Shown piece by piece: positions 26,239 to 34,474 of a stretch of DNA of 64,000 bases; position 1 is the stretch's first letter, and each line of letters begins with the position of its first letter. The notes beneath the pieces were generated by a model that made no database searches, had not been told where the DNA came from, and worked only from the letters and a program-made list of their open reading frames with translations. This DNA is from Paenibacillus alginolyticus DSM 5050 = NBRC 15375 (lineage in GTDB: Bacteria; Bacillota; Bacilli; Paenibacillales; NBRC-103111), in the NCBI RefSeq assembly GCF_000422905.1, contig NZ_AUGY01000001.1:186001-250000 (forward strand), given 5' to 3'. The position numbers and the translations under genes were made by a program.

Positions 26239-27225
26239 ATGAAAAATCAGGAAGAATTTAAATTGTCACCAACAAGACAACTGACGGATATAGAGAAAGG
26301 ACTTATTTGGAAAAAGCCGTTATCTCATAAAGTAAGTGATGAAGAACTGCGTATTTGCAAAGAAATAAAGCGGAACTGGCATCGCGGGGAAATGAAAATC
26401 GCCAATATTCTGTTAGAGGGTGACGCCGGTTCCGGTAAAACGCAACTTGCCAAAGCATTGTCCGCTGAATTCGGACTGCCTTATGTGAAAGTGACTTGCT
26501 TTGCCGATATGGATAAATCGGACGTTATTGGCGCTATTTTGCCGGTAATTTCATCTGATCGATTAGAAAATATGGAGCCTGCGGAGCAAAATACCAAGGA
26601 CGAGGTGGTTGAGTATCGATTTTACCCCTCCGAAATCGTCAGAGCCTATCAAAATGGTTATCTTCTAGAGATCCAAGAACCAACCGTTATTCGGGATGCC
26701 GCGGTGCTAATGGCACTCAACTCTGCCTTAGAGCTGGATGGGAGCATTAACCTTCCCACAGAAATCATACGCCGACACCCGGATTTCATAGCGGTCATTA
26801 CAACAAACCGGAGTTATGCAGGGACCAGACCGCTAAATGAAGCATTGCGTGACAGAGTTCAGCATACGGAAAAGATGGACCTGCCAACCAAAGAAATCAT
26901 GATAGAACGGGCAATGTCCAAAACCGGGTATAGGGATGAAAAGGTATTGGATATTTTAGCAGATATCATTATTATCTTGGACAAAACTGCCCGTGCTAAT
27001 GCAATTAAAGGCGTAGCGGGTATGCGTTCATATTTCTATTGGGCGGATGCGGTTGCCGAAGGTGCTTCAGCAAAAGAATCCCTTTATCATAAAGTCATCT
27101 ACAAGATAACAACTGATTCCGAAGAGATTAAACTATTGGAAGAATCACTGAAAAACAATGGTTTGTTAGCGAGTTTAGATCAAATTGAGATTGAATTAAA
27201 AAAAAAAGAATTTTTGATGAAGTAG
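26239..27225 (+). CDS. MoxR-type AAA+ ATPase
   Basis: A 328-residue AAA+ protein. Walker A is EGDAGSGKTQLAKAL; the Walker B region LLEIQEPTVI has Glu where Asp is usual; sensor 1 is AVITTNRSYAG and the arginine-finger region is LNEALRDRVQH. MoxR ATPases act as chaperones that load metals or remodel complexes together with VWA-domain partners, and the next gene encodes one. Near its 3' end the gene contains ten A residues in a row, and the VWA frame runs in -1 phase through that run, so a fused product by slippage is possible. Confidence 0.85.
   Translation: MKNQEEFKLSPTRQLTDIEKGLIWKKPLSHKVSDEELRICKEIKRNWHRGEMKIANILLEGDAGSGKTQLAKALSAEFGLPYVKVTCFADMDKSDVIGAILPVISSDRLENMEPAEQNTKDEVVEYRFYPSEIVRAYQNGYLLEIQEPTVIRDAAVLMALNSALELDGSINLPTEIIRRHPDFIAVITTNRSYAGTRPLNEALRDRVQHTEKMDLPTKEIMIERAMSKTGYRDEKVLDILADIIIILDKTARANAIKGVAGMRSYFYWADAVAEGASAKESLYHKVIYKITTDSEEIKLLEESLKNNGLLASLDQIEIELKKKEFLMK
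27198..27207 (+). other. A10 slippery run at the AAA+/VWA frame junction
   Basis: Ten consecutive A residues sit nine codons upstream of the AAA+ stop. The VWA frame is open from 27195, right at this run, with no standard start codon until 27360. A -1 ribosomal slip or a one-base transcriptional slip would join the two proteins through an acidic linker. A sequencing or polymerase error in the run is the plain alternative. Confidence 0.5.
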
Positions 27226-27359
27226 AGATAAGAACATCCGGAAATATCGACGATACTGATTTTGACCACGATAAGAAGGATGATGAACAAGGGATCGCAT
27301 TAAAAAAATCTGCGGATAGTGACGAAAGTACTTCTGACGTTTCGGATGATTCTACCGAT

Positions 27360-28319
27360 ATGGAAAGCTCGGACATGGGTGAGGAGGGAACTCCTAAATA
27401 TCATAGGGCAAATCCTGAAACAATGTCAGACGAAGCGAAACAAAAAGACCGAGATTTCCGTAAAAAGCTGAATCGCGACGCAAGGGAGGTTGTGTCCGAT
27501 TCTATTCATAAAAGGGTTAAGCTCATTGTTCACCGTCCTGATTACAGTGTTGAATCTGAGCAGGAATATCTTAGTCTCAGCAAGGTAGTCATGCCTGTCG
27601 TGCGCGAAATTGCCAGAAAGACACTACCATTGTTGGAACATGAGACAACTTCTGAATTTGCGCGGAATCAATTTTATGGCAGCAAATTTCATGCGGATAG
27701 TGTTGCTTATCAGGATTTTAGGTATTTTGCCAAGAAACGTCCTCCAACAGAATCCCCTTCCCTTGTGGTCGGCCTGAGGATTGATGAGTCAGCATCCATG
27801 GCAGCTTTTGGGAGATTAGAAGCTGCAAAGCGAGCAGTGATTGCCGTCTATGAATTTTGTCAAATTTGTCATATTCCCATATTCATCTATGGGGATACAG
27901 CAGACGCTTCCAAACTGGAGCAAATGTCGATTTATGCCTATACCGATTTTGATCGAACAGATGCCAATGATCGATTCAGACTTATGGGGATTCGTGCCAG
28001 AAGTAATAATCGTGATGGGATGGCTCTTAGAATTATGGCGGACCGATTAGCGGGTTCACCTGTGCAAACAAAATTATTGATCAGCATCAGTGATGGGCAA
28101 CCCAAAGCCATGGACGATTATACCGGCAATTATGCAATCAAAGATATGCAACAGACCATAGCCGAATATGAACGGAAAGGAATTACATTTCTTGCAGCGG
28201 CAATAGGCCAGGACAAGGATGTGATTAATCAAATCTATGGGAATGAGAAATTTTTGGATATTACAAATCTAACCGAGCTGCCTGCAAAGTTGGTTAAGAT
28301 TATCGCTCGGTATTTGTGA
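27360..28319 (+). CDS. VWA-domain protein (CobT/CoxE-like), partner of the MoxR ATPase
   Basis: From this ATG the protein has 319 residues; the same frame stays open upstream to 27195 and encodes an Asp/Glu/Ser-rich stretch (for example SADSDESTSDVSDDSTD) like the acidic linker of CobT-type proteins, so the true N-terminus may be longer. The VWA domain has an intact metal-ion-dependent adhesion site (GLRIDESASMAAFGR) and the later ISDGQPKAMDDY. No ribosome site is obvious at this ATG. Works with the preceding ATPase; the cargo is unknown. Confidence 0.8.
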   Translation: MESSDMGEEGTPKYHRANPETMSDEAKQKDRDFRKKLNRDAREVVSDSIHKRVKLIVHRPDYSVESEQEYLSLSKVVMPVVREIARKTLPLLEHETTSEFARNQFYGSKFHADSVAYQDFRYFAKKRPPTESPSLVVGLRIDESASMAAFGRLEAAKRAVIAVYEFCQICHIPIFIYGDTADASKLEQMSIYAYTDFDRTDANDRFRLMGIRARSNNRDGMALRIMADRLAGSPVQTKLLISISDGQPKAMDDYTGNYAIKDMQQTIAEYERKGITFLAAAIGQDKDVINQIYGNEKFLDITNLTELPAKLVKIIARYL

Positions 28320-28359
28320 TTATTGTCATTATTTATAAGACTAGAAAGGAGTAAAAAGC

Positions 28360-28719
28360 ATGGACAAGAACAAGCGTAGGGAGCTTCAGGAGGAATTTAA
28401 ACAGATTAAGACCTACATGGGTGCCATACAAATAACAAACAAGGCCAATGGTAAAATTTACGTGGATAGCTTTCCCAATCTGAAAAACAAATGGATGACC
28501 ATACAAATGCAATTGGACATGGGAAGATTCGCAAATGCCCAATTGCAAAAAGATTGGAAGGAATTAGGGGCAGAAACTTTCACCTATGAGGTGCTAGAGG
28601 AAAAGGAAGCTGACGGAGTCACCGACGTGCGCTGGGAACTTAAGCAATTGGAAAAGCGGTGGGTGGAGAAACTGCAGCCATACGGAGACAGAGGATATAA
28701 TAGGGCGCCATCATCATAA
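28360..28719 (+). CDS. GIY-YIG nuclease-like protein
   Basis: A 119-residue protein. The segment YMGAIQITNKANGKIYVDSF resembles the GIY-YIG start (G-x-I-x(10)-Y-V in place of GIY...YIG) and is followed by the small-domain pattern LKNKWMTIQMQLDMGRFANAQLQKDWKELG seen in a Firmicute subfamily. The catalytic Glu region could be WELKQLEKRWVEKLQPYGDRGYNR. It could cut DNA or RNA, or have lost catalysis. It follows the VWA gene by 40 bases with its own AAAGGAG and shares the operon's terminator. Confidence 0.7.
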   Translation: MDKNKRRELQEEFKQIKTYMGAIQITNKANGKIYVDSFPNLKNKWMTIQMQLDMGRFANAQLQKDWKELGAETFTYEVLEEKEADGVTDVRWELKQLEKRWVEKLQPYGDRGYNRAPSS

Positions 28720-28780
28720 ATGAACAGTAAAGTGGTCGTGTGACATTCGATGAACAATAAGAACGTGTGGAAAAATAAGC

Positions 28781-28819
28781 AACGACCCCGAGCTTTCAAA
28801 AAGTTCGGAGTCGTTTTTT
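28781..28819 (+). terminator. Terminator after the GIY-YIG gene
   Basis: AACGAC(C)CCGA pairs with TCGGAGTCGTT and ends in TTTTTT. With A residues upstream it could also serve the convergent aldolase gene. Confidence 0.8.
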
Positions 28820-28853
28820 AGTTGGATTCGCTTGAATGGTCAAGTGAACTCCC

Positions 28854-29741
28854 TTATGTGATGGAGGCTTCATAAATGTCACGAATGGTTTTGGACAGCA
28901 TTGTGTTGAAATCATCGTCTGTTTGCTCGGCGGTTAGTCCCTGCGATAAGGCACGCGAGAAACTAGCGATCAATCCATGATTATGTGCCAGCTTGTCGTT
29001 TGCTTCCGCTTGCGTGTAGCCGCCTGATAAAGCCACAACCCGTACAACATGCGGATCCTTCATTAAATCGCTGTAGAAATTGTTTTCCGTCGGTATGGAT
29101 AGTTTTAACATAACTTTTACGTCTTTGCCAAGTTTGGATAATTGATCGAAAATCTCATCTTTTAATAGTTTCTCCGATGTTTCCTTATCTGCGCTGTGGA
29201 TATCTACTTCCGGTTCGATAATCGGAACCAGCCCCATCTGGGCGATTTGGTTACCGATGGCAAACTGTTGCTCAACGACTTGTTTGATTCCGGCAAGATT
29301 GGCTTCCTTAATAAGCGAGCGCATTTTCGTCCCGAAGATGTTTCGCTCAGCCGCACGCTTCAGAAGGTCGTTTAAACCGGAAAAGGGCTTCATGAGCTGA
29401 ACACCGTTTTCAAGGTCGGCAAGCCCTTTATCGACTTTTAGAAAAGGCACAATGCCTTTCTTCTCCCAAAGATAATCGGCTGTAAATTGCCCGTCAATGG
29501 AACGATCCATTGTGTTCTCAAATAAAATCGCACCCAAAATGTACTGGGAATCAAACGCGAAACTCTTAATAATACGCGTTCTCATCTCATGCACCAATGC
29601 ATACATCTCTTCTTCATTTGAATAGCTATCTTGCTTAATGCCATACTGCAGCAGAGCATTAGGCGTACTTCCGCCGCTTTGATCCAAGGCTGCTATAAAG
29701 CCCTTTCCCGTACGGATACGATCGAATTGCGTGGTATTCAT
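28854..29741 (-). CDS. Class I fructose-bisphosphate aldolase
   Basis: A 295-residue Schiff-base aldolase of the short bacterial type (like S. aureus Fda). It begins MNTTQFDRIRTGKGFIAALD with the QSGGSTPNAL loop, and has KVDKGL, EPEVDIHSADKE and VMLKLSIPTENNFY, where the Lys after VML is the expected Schiff-base residue. It splits fructose-1,6-bisphosphate into triose phosphates in glycolysis or the reverse. The ATG follows GGAAGGAGAA. It stands alone, transcribed toward the GIY-YIG terminator. Confidence 0.92.
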   Translation of the reverse strand: MNTTQFDRIRTGKGFIAALDQSGGSTPNALLQYGIKQDSYSNEEEMYALVHEMRTRIIKSFAFDSQYILGAILFENTMDRSIDGQFTADYLWEKKGIVPFLKVDKGLADLENGVQLMKPFSGLNDLLKRAAERNIFGTKMRSLIKEANLAGIKQVVEQQFAIGNQIAQMGLVPIIEPEVDIHSADKETSEKLLKDEIFDQLSKLGKDVKVMLKLSIPTENNFYSDLMKDPHVVRVVALSGGYTQAEANDKLAHNHGLIASFSRALSQGLTAEQTDDDFNTMLSKTIRDIYEASIT

Positions 29742-29842
29742 GAGTATTTCTCCTTCCCTTTCGTGGACTGAATGACATCTTGAATCATAATAATTATAGC
29801 ACTTTTATTTGCATAGAAACATTCTAGGTTGTCCTTTTCGAG

Positions 29843-29871
29843 TTGACATAATAAGAGATAATATATATATT
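29843..29871 (+). promoter_or_regulatory. Sigma-A promoter upstream of the TetR gene
   Basis: TTGACA and TATATT are separated by 17 bases, about 55 bases before the TetR start. Confidence 0.65.
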
Positions 29872-29875
29872 TTAT

Positions 29876-29897
29876 TTATTCCGACTGTACGGTATAA
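29876..29897. promoter_or_regulatory. Probable TetR operator (inverted repeat)
   Basis: TTATTCCG and CGGTATAA form a 7-of-8 inverted repeat around ACTGTA, right after the promoter, where a repressor would block the TetR operon. Confidence 0.5.
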
Positions 29898-29926
29898 AAA
29901 AACTCAGAGGAATGAGGAGGAGAAAC

Positions 29927-30580
29927 ATGCCTAAAGTAGGAATGGAGCCAAAGCGTCGAGCAGACGTAATTAATGCCACACTAATTTGTATCAGCAGACA
30001 CGGGATTGATGGCATGACTCTGGATAAGGTCGCTGAGTATGCGGACTGTTCAAAGGGAGTTGTCACTTATTATTTTAAGAATAAAGATAACTTGATCGTG
30101 GAAGCTTTCAAATCGTTCTTAGCCTATTACGGTTTAAAAATCCAGTCAGAAATTCAGAAAACAATGGCAGCAAAGGAAATGATCGATGTCACGCTGAAGC
30201 ACATCCTCCCGCCATATAGCGATGATGGGCAAAAGACGCTCAATGTATCCGAACTTGATGGGATTGAGAAGATGTTTATCCCGCATGAAGACCAAGCCAA
30301 GCTTTTTCTTCAGTTTTTTTCCAAAGCTGTATTGGATAGCAATTTACAAGATGTAGTATCCAAGAGCTATATGGGAGATCTTCACGGCATTGCGAGGATC
30401 TTTGATTACGGCAACATGTCAGGACAAATGAAGGTGGACGATCCCAAGAGTGCCGCTTACGGCCTGCTGGCGATGGTGGTTGGACTGAGCTTCTTTAGAG
30501 TAGCGAATATCTCTCCACTGAATAATGAGGATAATCGATATATCTGTGAGGATTATGTCAGAAGATTAGTTAAAGGTTGA
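29927..30580 (+). CDS. TetR/AcrR family regulator (BetI-like)
   Basis: A 217-residue regulator. The N-terminal HTH is RADVINATLICISRHGIDGMTLDKVAEYADCSKGVVTYYFKNKDNLI, a standard TetR reading helix; the C-terminal half is a helical ligand pocket resembling BetI. Start at ATG 29927 after GGAGGAG. A promoter and an inverted repeat lie upstream, so it probably represses itself and the two following genes (DUF4180 and SUMF1). Ligand unknown. Confidence 0.85.
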   Translation: MPKVGMEPKRRADVINATLICISRHGIDGMTLDKVAEYADCSKGVVTYYFKNKDNLIVEAFKSFLAYYGLKIQSEIQKTMAAKEMIDVTLKHILPPYSDDGQKTLNVSELDGIEKMFIPHEDQAKLFLQFFSKAVLDSNLQDVVSKSYMGDLHGIARIFDYGNMSGQMKVDDPKSAAYGLLAMVVGLSFFRVANISPLNNEDNRYICEDYVRRLVKG

Positions 30581-30599
30581 ATGATGGATGGAGGACAAT

Positions 30600-30965
30600 A
30601 TGAAAATAATTACAATCAAAATGAACGATATAGAAATTGCTGTTGTTGAAAGCAACGAAATATTGATAACCGATGTTCAGTCGGCATTAGATCTAATGGC
30701 AACCGTACGATATGAAGCAGACTGTGATCGTATAATTATAAATCGATCGGCATTAATTGAGGATTTTTTCGATTTAAAAACACGGCTTGCGGGTGAAATA
30801 TTACAAAAATTTATAAATTATCATGTGAAAGTTGCCATAGTTGGTGATTTTTCTGAGTTTTCAAGTGAAAGTTTGAAGGATTTCATCTTTGAGTGTAACA
30901 AAGGGAAAGATATCTTTTTCTTGTCAAATGAAGAAGAAGCTATTGATAAATTGAGCAGAGCTTAA
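30600..30965 (+). CDS. DUF4180 family protein
   Basis: A 121-residue soluble alpha/beta protein, MKIITIKMNDIEIAVVESNE, with IIINRSALIEDFFDLKTRLAGEILQKFINYHVKVAIVGDF and a C-terminal FECNKGKDIFFLSNEEEAIDKL. The fold looks STAS/SpoIIAA-like, and this family is annotated DUF4180. Start chosen five bases after GGAGG. It sits between a TetR gene and a SUMF1 gene with short gaps, so the three are likely co-transcribed. No enzymatic role is evident. Confidence 0.75.
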   Translation: MKIITIKMNDIEIAVVESNEILITDVQSALDLMATVRYEADCDRIIINRSALIEDFFDLKTRLAGEILQKFINYHVKVAIVGDFSEFSSESLKDFIFECNKGKDIFFLSNEEEAIDKLSRA

Positions 30966-30991
30966 CACAGATAGACTAGGAGGAAGATGGG

Positions 30992-31672
30992 GTGACAAAT
31001 GAATTACAGCGTCTTGTTGATTATCCGATGGTAAAAATTCCTGGTGGAGAAATCGATTTAAGGGACGATCGAACAACATCGAAATGGAAGGTTGACATAC
31101 AACCATTTCTTCTTGCCCGGTACCCTGTCACTAAGGAACTTTATTATGCCATTTCACAAAAATCATCTATTTCATATGACGGAGATCAAAATCCGGTTGT
31201 GAATATGTCATGGAATGATGCGATTTCTTTTTGTAATCTACTTTCTCAGAAGGCTGGTTTAAAGGAATGTTATTCGATAAGTCATGATGGTGAAACTATC
31301 CTCTGTGATTGGGAATCCGATGGCTATCGCCTCCCTTCCGAAGCGGAATGGCAGTACGCATGTAAAGCAGGAACTACTGGATATAGATACGGAGAGCTTG
31401 ACAAGATTGCCTGGTATAATGAAAATTCAGCAGGTACGACCCATGAAGTAGGAAGAAAAGAGCCGAATGCGTGGGGGCTGTATGATATGTTAGGTAATGT
31501 TTGGGAGTGGTGCTGGGATTTATACGATCCGAACGTATACGGCTCATACCGAATTTTTCGCGGCGGCAGCTGGGCTGAAGAGGCCAGGGGTTGCGGGGCT
31601 TCTTGTCGTCGGCGCAGTCACCCGATATTTGCCATTGATGACCTTGGATTTCGAGTTGCCAGGTCTATATAA
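30992..31672 (+). CDS. SUMF1/formylglycine-generating-enzyme-fold protein
   Basis: A 226-residue protein with the C-type-lectin-like SUMF1 fold: VNMSWNDAISFCNLLSQKAGL, YRLPSEAEWQYACKAG, LYDMLGNVWEWCWDLYD and FRGGSWAEEARGCGASCRRR, ending DLGFRVARS. Members range from formylglycine-generating enzymes to iron-dependent oxidases and non-catalytic binders. No sulfatase is nearby, so a sulfatase-activating role is unsupported. GTG start after GGAGGAAG. Third gene of the TetR operon. Confidence 0.82.
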   Translation: MTNELQRLVDYPMVKIPGGEIDLRDDRTTSKWKVDIQPFLLARYPVTKELYYAISQKSSISYDGDQNPVVNMSWNDAISFCNLLSQKAGLKECYSISHDGETILCDWESDGYRLPSEAEWQYACKAGTTGYRYGELDKIAWYNENSAGTTHEVGRKEPNAWGLYDMLGNVWEWCWDLYDPNVYGSYRIFRGGSWAEEARGCGASCRRRSHPIFAIDDLGFRVARSI

Positions 31673-31840
31673 GTGGTGACGAATGCAGGAGAGCGCAGCG
31701 AAGGCAGCGATGAGGTCAGGAGATTGTTCCCCACCCAAGGTCTGCCAAAATCGGCAATCAAAACAGCTGAGATGGGGTGTCAAGCTCATAATCAAAGCTT
31801 ATGTTCAACGGACTTGGGTTTTTCTTTTTTGTTGTTAGCC

Positions 31841-31900
31841 ATGGAAAAGTCGCCGTATTTGCTGCAACATACGTACAATCCGGTAGATTGGTTCCCTTAA
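31841..31900 (+). pseudogene. 5' fragment of a DUF255/YyaL-like thioredoxin-domain gene (copy 1)
   Basis: [19 protein letters not shown] followed by a stop matches the very start of DUF255 (YyaL/SPATA20-like) proteins, where ...[18 protein letters not shown] precedes the CxxC motif. Everything after DWFP is missing. A second, longer fragment of the same gene type lies at 34475-34690. Confidence 0.65.
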
Positions 31901-32046
31901 AGGTATGTTAGTGTGAATCAATTATTAAGTATTTCCAGATTATAGTATGAAGCTGAAACTGCTGCGTACTTTATACATTAATACCTTTGGGAAATCTGCT
32001 GAAATACTTAAAGAAGTCAGAGCGTGTACTCGTACAGAGTAATATA

Positions 32047-32090
32047 AAAAAAAGTCGGAGCGCATGTTGGGCAGCGCTCTGACTTTTTTT
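32047..32090 (+). terminator. Strong hairpin in the gap before the second TetR gene
   Basis: AAAAAAAGTCGGAGCGC and GCGCTCTGACTTTTTTT form a near-perfect 17-pair stem, usable in both directions. No intact gene ends into it, suggesting that one was lost. The rest of the gap 31900-32214 holds only the promoter and operator of the TetR gene. Confidence 0.8.
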
Positions 32091-32135
32091 ATTTATGAAG
32101 TTTCATCCTACTCATGAGTAAGATGAATTTACTCT

Positions 32136-32144
32136 TGCTATAAT
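32136..32144 (+). promoter_or_regulatory. Extended -10 promoter element of the TetR-hydrolase operon
   Basis: TGCTATAAT is a perfect extended -10 element; the -35 region is poor. It lies 17 bases before a long palindrome. Confidence 0.5.
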
Positions 32145-32160
32145 TAGTAATTAGAGATAT

Positions 32161-32196
32161 ATTATTAATTAAATGATTGATTATTTAATTAATAAT
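32161..32196. promoter_or_regulatory. Long perfect palindrome, probable TetR operator
   Basis: ATTATTAATTAAAT and ATTTAATTAATAAT are perfect 14-base inverted repeats around GATTGATT, just downstream of the -10 element and upstream of a TetR gene. Confidence 0.65.
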
Positions 32197-32225
32197 AATT
32201 AAATCTACAGAGAGTGGGAATACAT

Positions 32226-32855
32226 TTGGCAAGACCAATCAATGAAGAAAAAAGACTGAAGCGGCGAAGTCGTATCCTAAAAGAAGCTGTTGTCCTGTTC
32301 GCGGAAAGTGGATATTCTAATACCACAACGGCTCTCATTGCGCAGAGTGTGGGAGTGTCTCCTGGAACCATATTTCAATATTTCCCTAACAAAGAAGCTT
32401 TATTCAACGCCGCTGTCCTTGAGCCGCTTGCTGATATTCAGGTGAAATCGCTTGCTTGTCTAAAAGAAGAGGGAACGCCAGGCGTATTAATTAAAAACAT
32501 GGTAGAAGAACAATTCAATCATATCTATTGCTATACAAATGAATTGCGGCTTGTTCAATATGTCTTAGGACAACGGATAAGATTTCCTGAACTTACACAG
32601 ATGGTCCTTGAAAGTACAAAAGTAATGACAGATACTATCGAATGCGTCTATGCCAAGGGACAGTTAATGGGAGAATTCAACAAAAACTTTTCTCCGGCAA
32701 TGATCTCTCGTGCCTACATCTCTTTCTTAAACGGAGTAGGTTTAACTCTAGGAGAAAGTATTATTCATCACCCCGAGTGGGAAAGCTTGAAGGGGCATGC
32801 CTTATATTTGTTCGCACCCATACAACATCAAGAAAAACAGGAGGAATTTGAATGA
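32226..32855 (+). CDS. TetR/AcrR family regulator
   Basis: About 209 residues with an N-terminal HTH (RILKEAVVLFAESGYSNTTTALIAQSVGVSPGTIFQYFPNKEALF) and a helical C-terminal domain. The TTG at 32226 follows GAGTGGG; a GTG at 32214 is an alternative without a ribosome site. It overlaps the next gene by ATGA, so it is coupled to the hydrolase and probably represses it from the palindrome upstream. Confidence 0.82.
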   Translation: MARPINEEKRLKRRSRILKEAVVLFAESGYSNTTTALIAQSVGVSPGTIFQYFPNKEALFNAAVLEPLADIQVKSLACLKEEGTPGVLIKNMVEEQFNHIYCYTNELRLVQYVLGQRIRFPELTQMVLESTKVMTDTIECVYAKGQLMGEFNKNFSPAMISRAYISFLNGVGLTLGESIIHHPEWESLKGHALYLFAPIQHQEKQEEFE

Positions 32856-33829
32856 GTCAAACATCATTACAACCAAATCTAACATCTAACACTCGTTTGA
32901 AAAAATGGCGGAAGATCTTATTGAGCCTAGGGATCGTGCTTTTGCTTGTGATGGCTCTTGTATTTTTTATATCTTATAAAGTAATAGACACCTTGTTGCA
33001 CCATCCTAGAGACACTAATGTCAGCTACGAATTGAATATCGATAAAACTCCCTACGAAGAGGTCGAGTTCAAGAGTTTGAAAAATGATAATACGATTAGA
33101 GGTTCCTTCTTTCCTGCAAGTGGTCTTTCTGGTAAAGCAAGTAATAAGACGATTATTGTCGTACATGGATATACGAGCAATCGTTTAGTCAAAGGGCGGA
33201 CCCCAAAGTTAGTAGAGCATTTCGTTCCGAAAGGCTACAATGTATTGGCATTTGACCTCAGCTCGCAAGGTAAATCCGATGGTGACTTGATTACACTGGG
33301 CCTCAATGAAAAATACGATTTGCTAGGAGCTGTAAGCTATCTAAAATCCAGAGACCATACGGGTGATAACATTGGAGTTATCGGCTTTTCAATGGGTGCT
33401 GCTACTTCTTTGCTAGCCGCAAGTGAAAGTGCTGATATCAAAGCCGTAATTGCGGATAGTCCTTTTCGTAATGCTGGTCTATTTCTGAGAGAGGGCTTGC
33501 CTTTCTTTTCAGGTTTACCTGCGTTTCCATTTAGTTATACATCGATATGGGTGGGTAAATGGGTCTTAAAGGTTGATTTTGATTCCGTATCTCCTATGGA
33601 TGCAGTAAAGAAGATGAAAGACAAGCCAGTTATGCTGATTCATGGAACTGGAGATCAGCAAATTAGTTATAAAAATACAGAAGCAATTTTTGAGTCATTA
33701 AAAGATGACCCATATGCAGAAGCATGGTACCCGCATAATACCGAGCATATCGATGCCATCAATCATTACCCCACTGAATATTTCCAAAGAGTAGATCATT
33801 TTATGGATAAGTATATAGGAAAAGAGTAG
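32852..33829 (+). CDS. Membrane-anchored alpha/beta hydrolase
   Basis: A 325-residue protein with one N-terminal transmembrane helix (about residues 26-48) and an extracellular alpha/beta-hydrolase domain: oxyanion HGYTSN, nucleophile elbow GFSMGAATS, acid region MLIHGTGDQQISY and the final His in NTEHIDAI. Similar to Bacillus YqkD/YjfP-type hydrolases. Substrate unknown. Translationally coupled to the TetR gene by ATGA and followed by a terminator. Confidence 0.87.
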   Translation: MSQTSLQPNLTSNTRLKKWRKILLSLGIVLLLVMALVFFISYKVIDTLLHHPRDTNVSYELNIDKTPYEEVEFKSLKNDNTIRGSFFPASGLSGKASNKTIIVVHGYTSNRLVKGRTPKLVEHFVPKGYNVLAFDLSSQGKSDGDLITLGLNEKYDLLGAVSYLKSRDHTGDNIGVIGFSMGAATSLLAASESADIKAVIADSPFRNAGLFLREGLPFFSGLPAFPFSYTSIWVGKWVLKVDFDSVSPMDAVKKMKDKPVMLIHGTGDQQISYKNTEAIFESLKDDPYAEAWYPHNTEHIDAINHYPTEYFQRVDHFMDKYIGKE

Positions 33830-33840
33830 AAACGACATGA

Positions 33841-33877
33841 AAGCCGGTGTTCCTTATAGTAGGGAAAAACCGGCTTT
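33841..33877 (+). terminator. Terminator after the hydrolase gene
   Basis: AAGCCGG and CCGGCTT close a stem with an inner TTCC/GGGAA pairing, followed by TTTTC. Confidence 0.7.
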
Positions 33878-33962
33878 TCTGCTGTCACTTGACAAAATGA
33901 TGTAGTAATTCGCTTAGCGTAATTTCATCATTTGTTGAAATCAAATCACGGGAGCAGGCTAT

Positions 33963-34295
33963 TTGAATGATCAAACATTGAACAGAATGGACAAATTGAA
34001 GGCCTTGCTCGTAATGATTCCTCAGGATTTTCAGTTTTTTGACATTAAGCGTCTTTACAAGCAATGGCGTTATTATCCAAAGGTATGGGAATATTTAAAC
34101 TCATTTATGGAAGAGCAATGGGACGGAGTAGATCAAATCGTTGCAGAGGCTCAGCTTGAAGGACTGCTGAGGACGTTTAATCGGGGGCTGTTTATACAGT
34201 TTTACATTGGAGGATTGAACCGGTTGATGGAGCAAGCCTATGTAAATCAGGTCGGCTTAACTCTCAGGGGAGCAACCTTCTTCAAGGTAAGATGA
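33963..34295 (+). CDS. Hypothetical protein (110 aa)
   Basis: LNDQTLNRMDKLKALLVMIP, then QDFQFFDIKRLYKQWRYYPK: a compact, mostly helical, Trp/Tyr-rich protein with VWEYLNSFMEEQWDGVDQIVAEAQLEGLLRTF. No motif I can name. TTG start, GGGAG eight bases upstream. Flanked by a terminator and by a degenerate YyaL-like fragment. It may be a truncated or lineage-specific protein. Confidence 0.5.
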   Translation: MNDQTLNRMDKLKALLVMIPQDFQFFDIKRLYKQWRYYPKVWEYLNSFMEEQWDGVDQIVAEAQLEGLLRTFNRGLFIQFYIGGLNRLMEQAYVNQVGLTLRGATFFKVR

Positions 34296-34474
34296 GGCTT
34301 CCCATAGGGGTAGGTCCGATTGCATTTGTATTTATTTTTGTTCTGCAATCCGTCGCTCCCTTCATTACCATAAAATCTTTGCGAGGGCGCTTGAAAAGAC
34401 TGCTTTCAACATTTTTTCACGGATTCAGGGTATAATTAATTTATCAAATAATACCAATTGGAAGGGTGTTTCTT

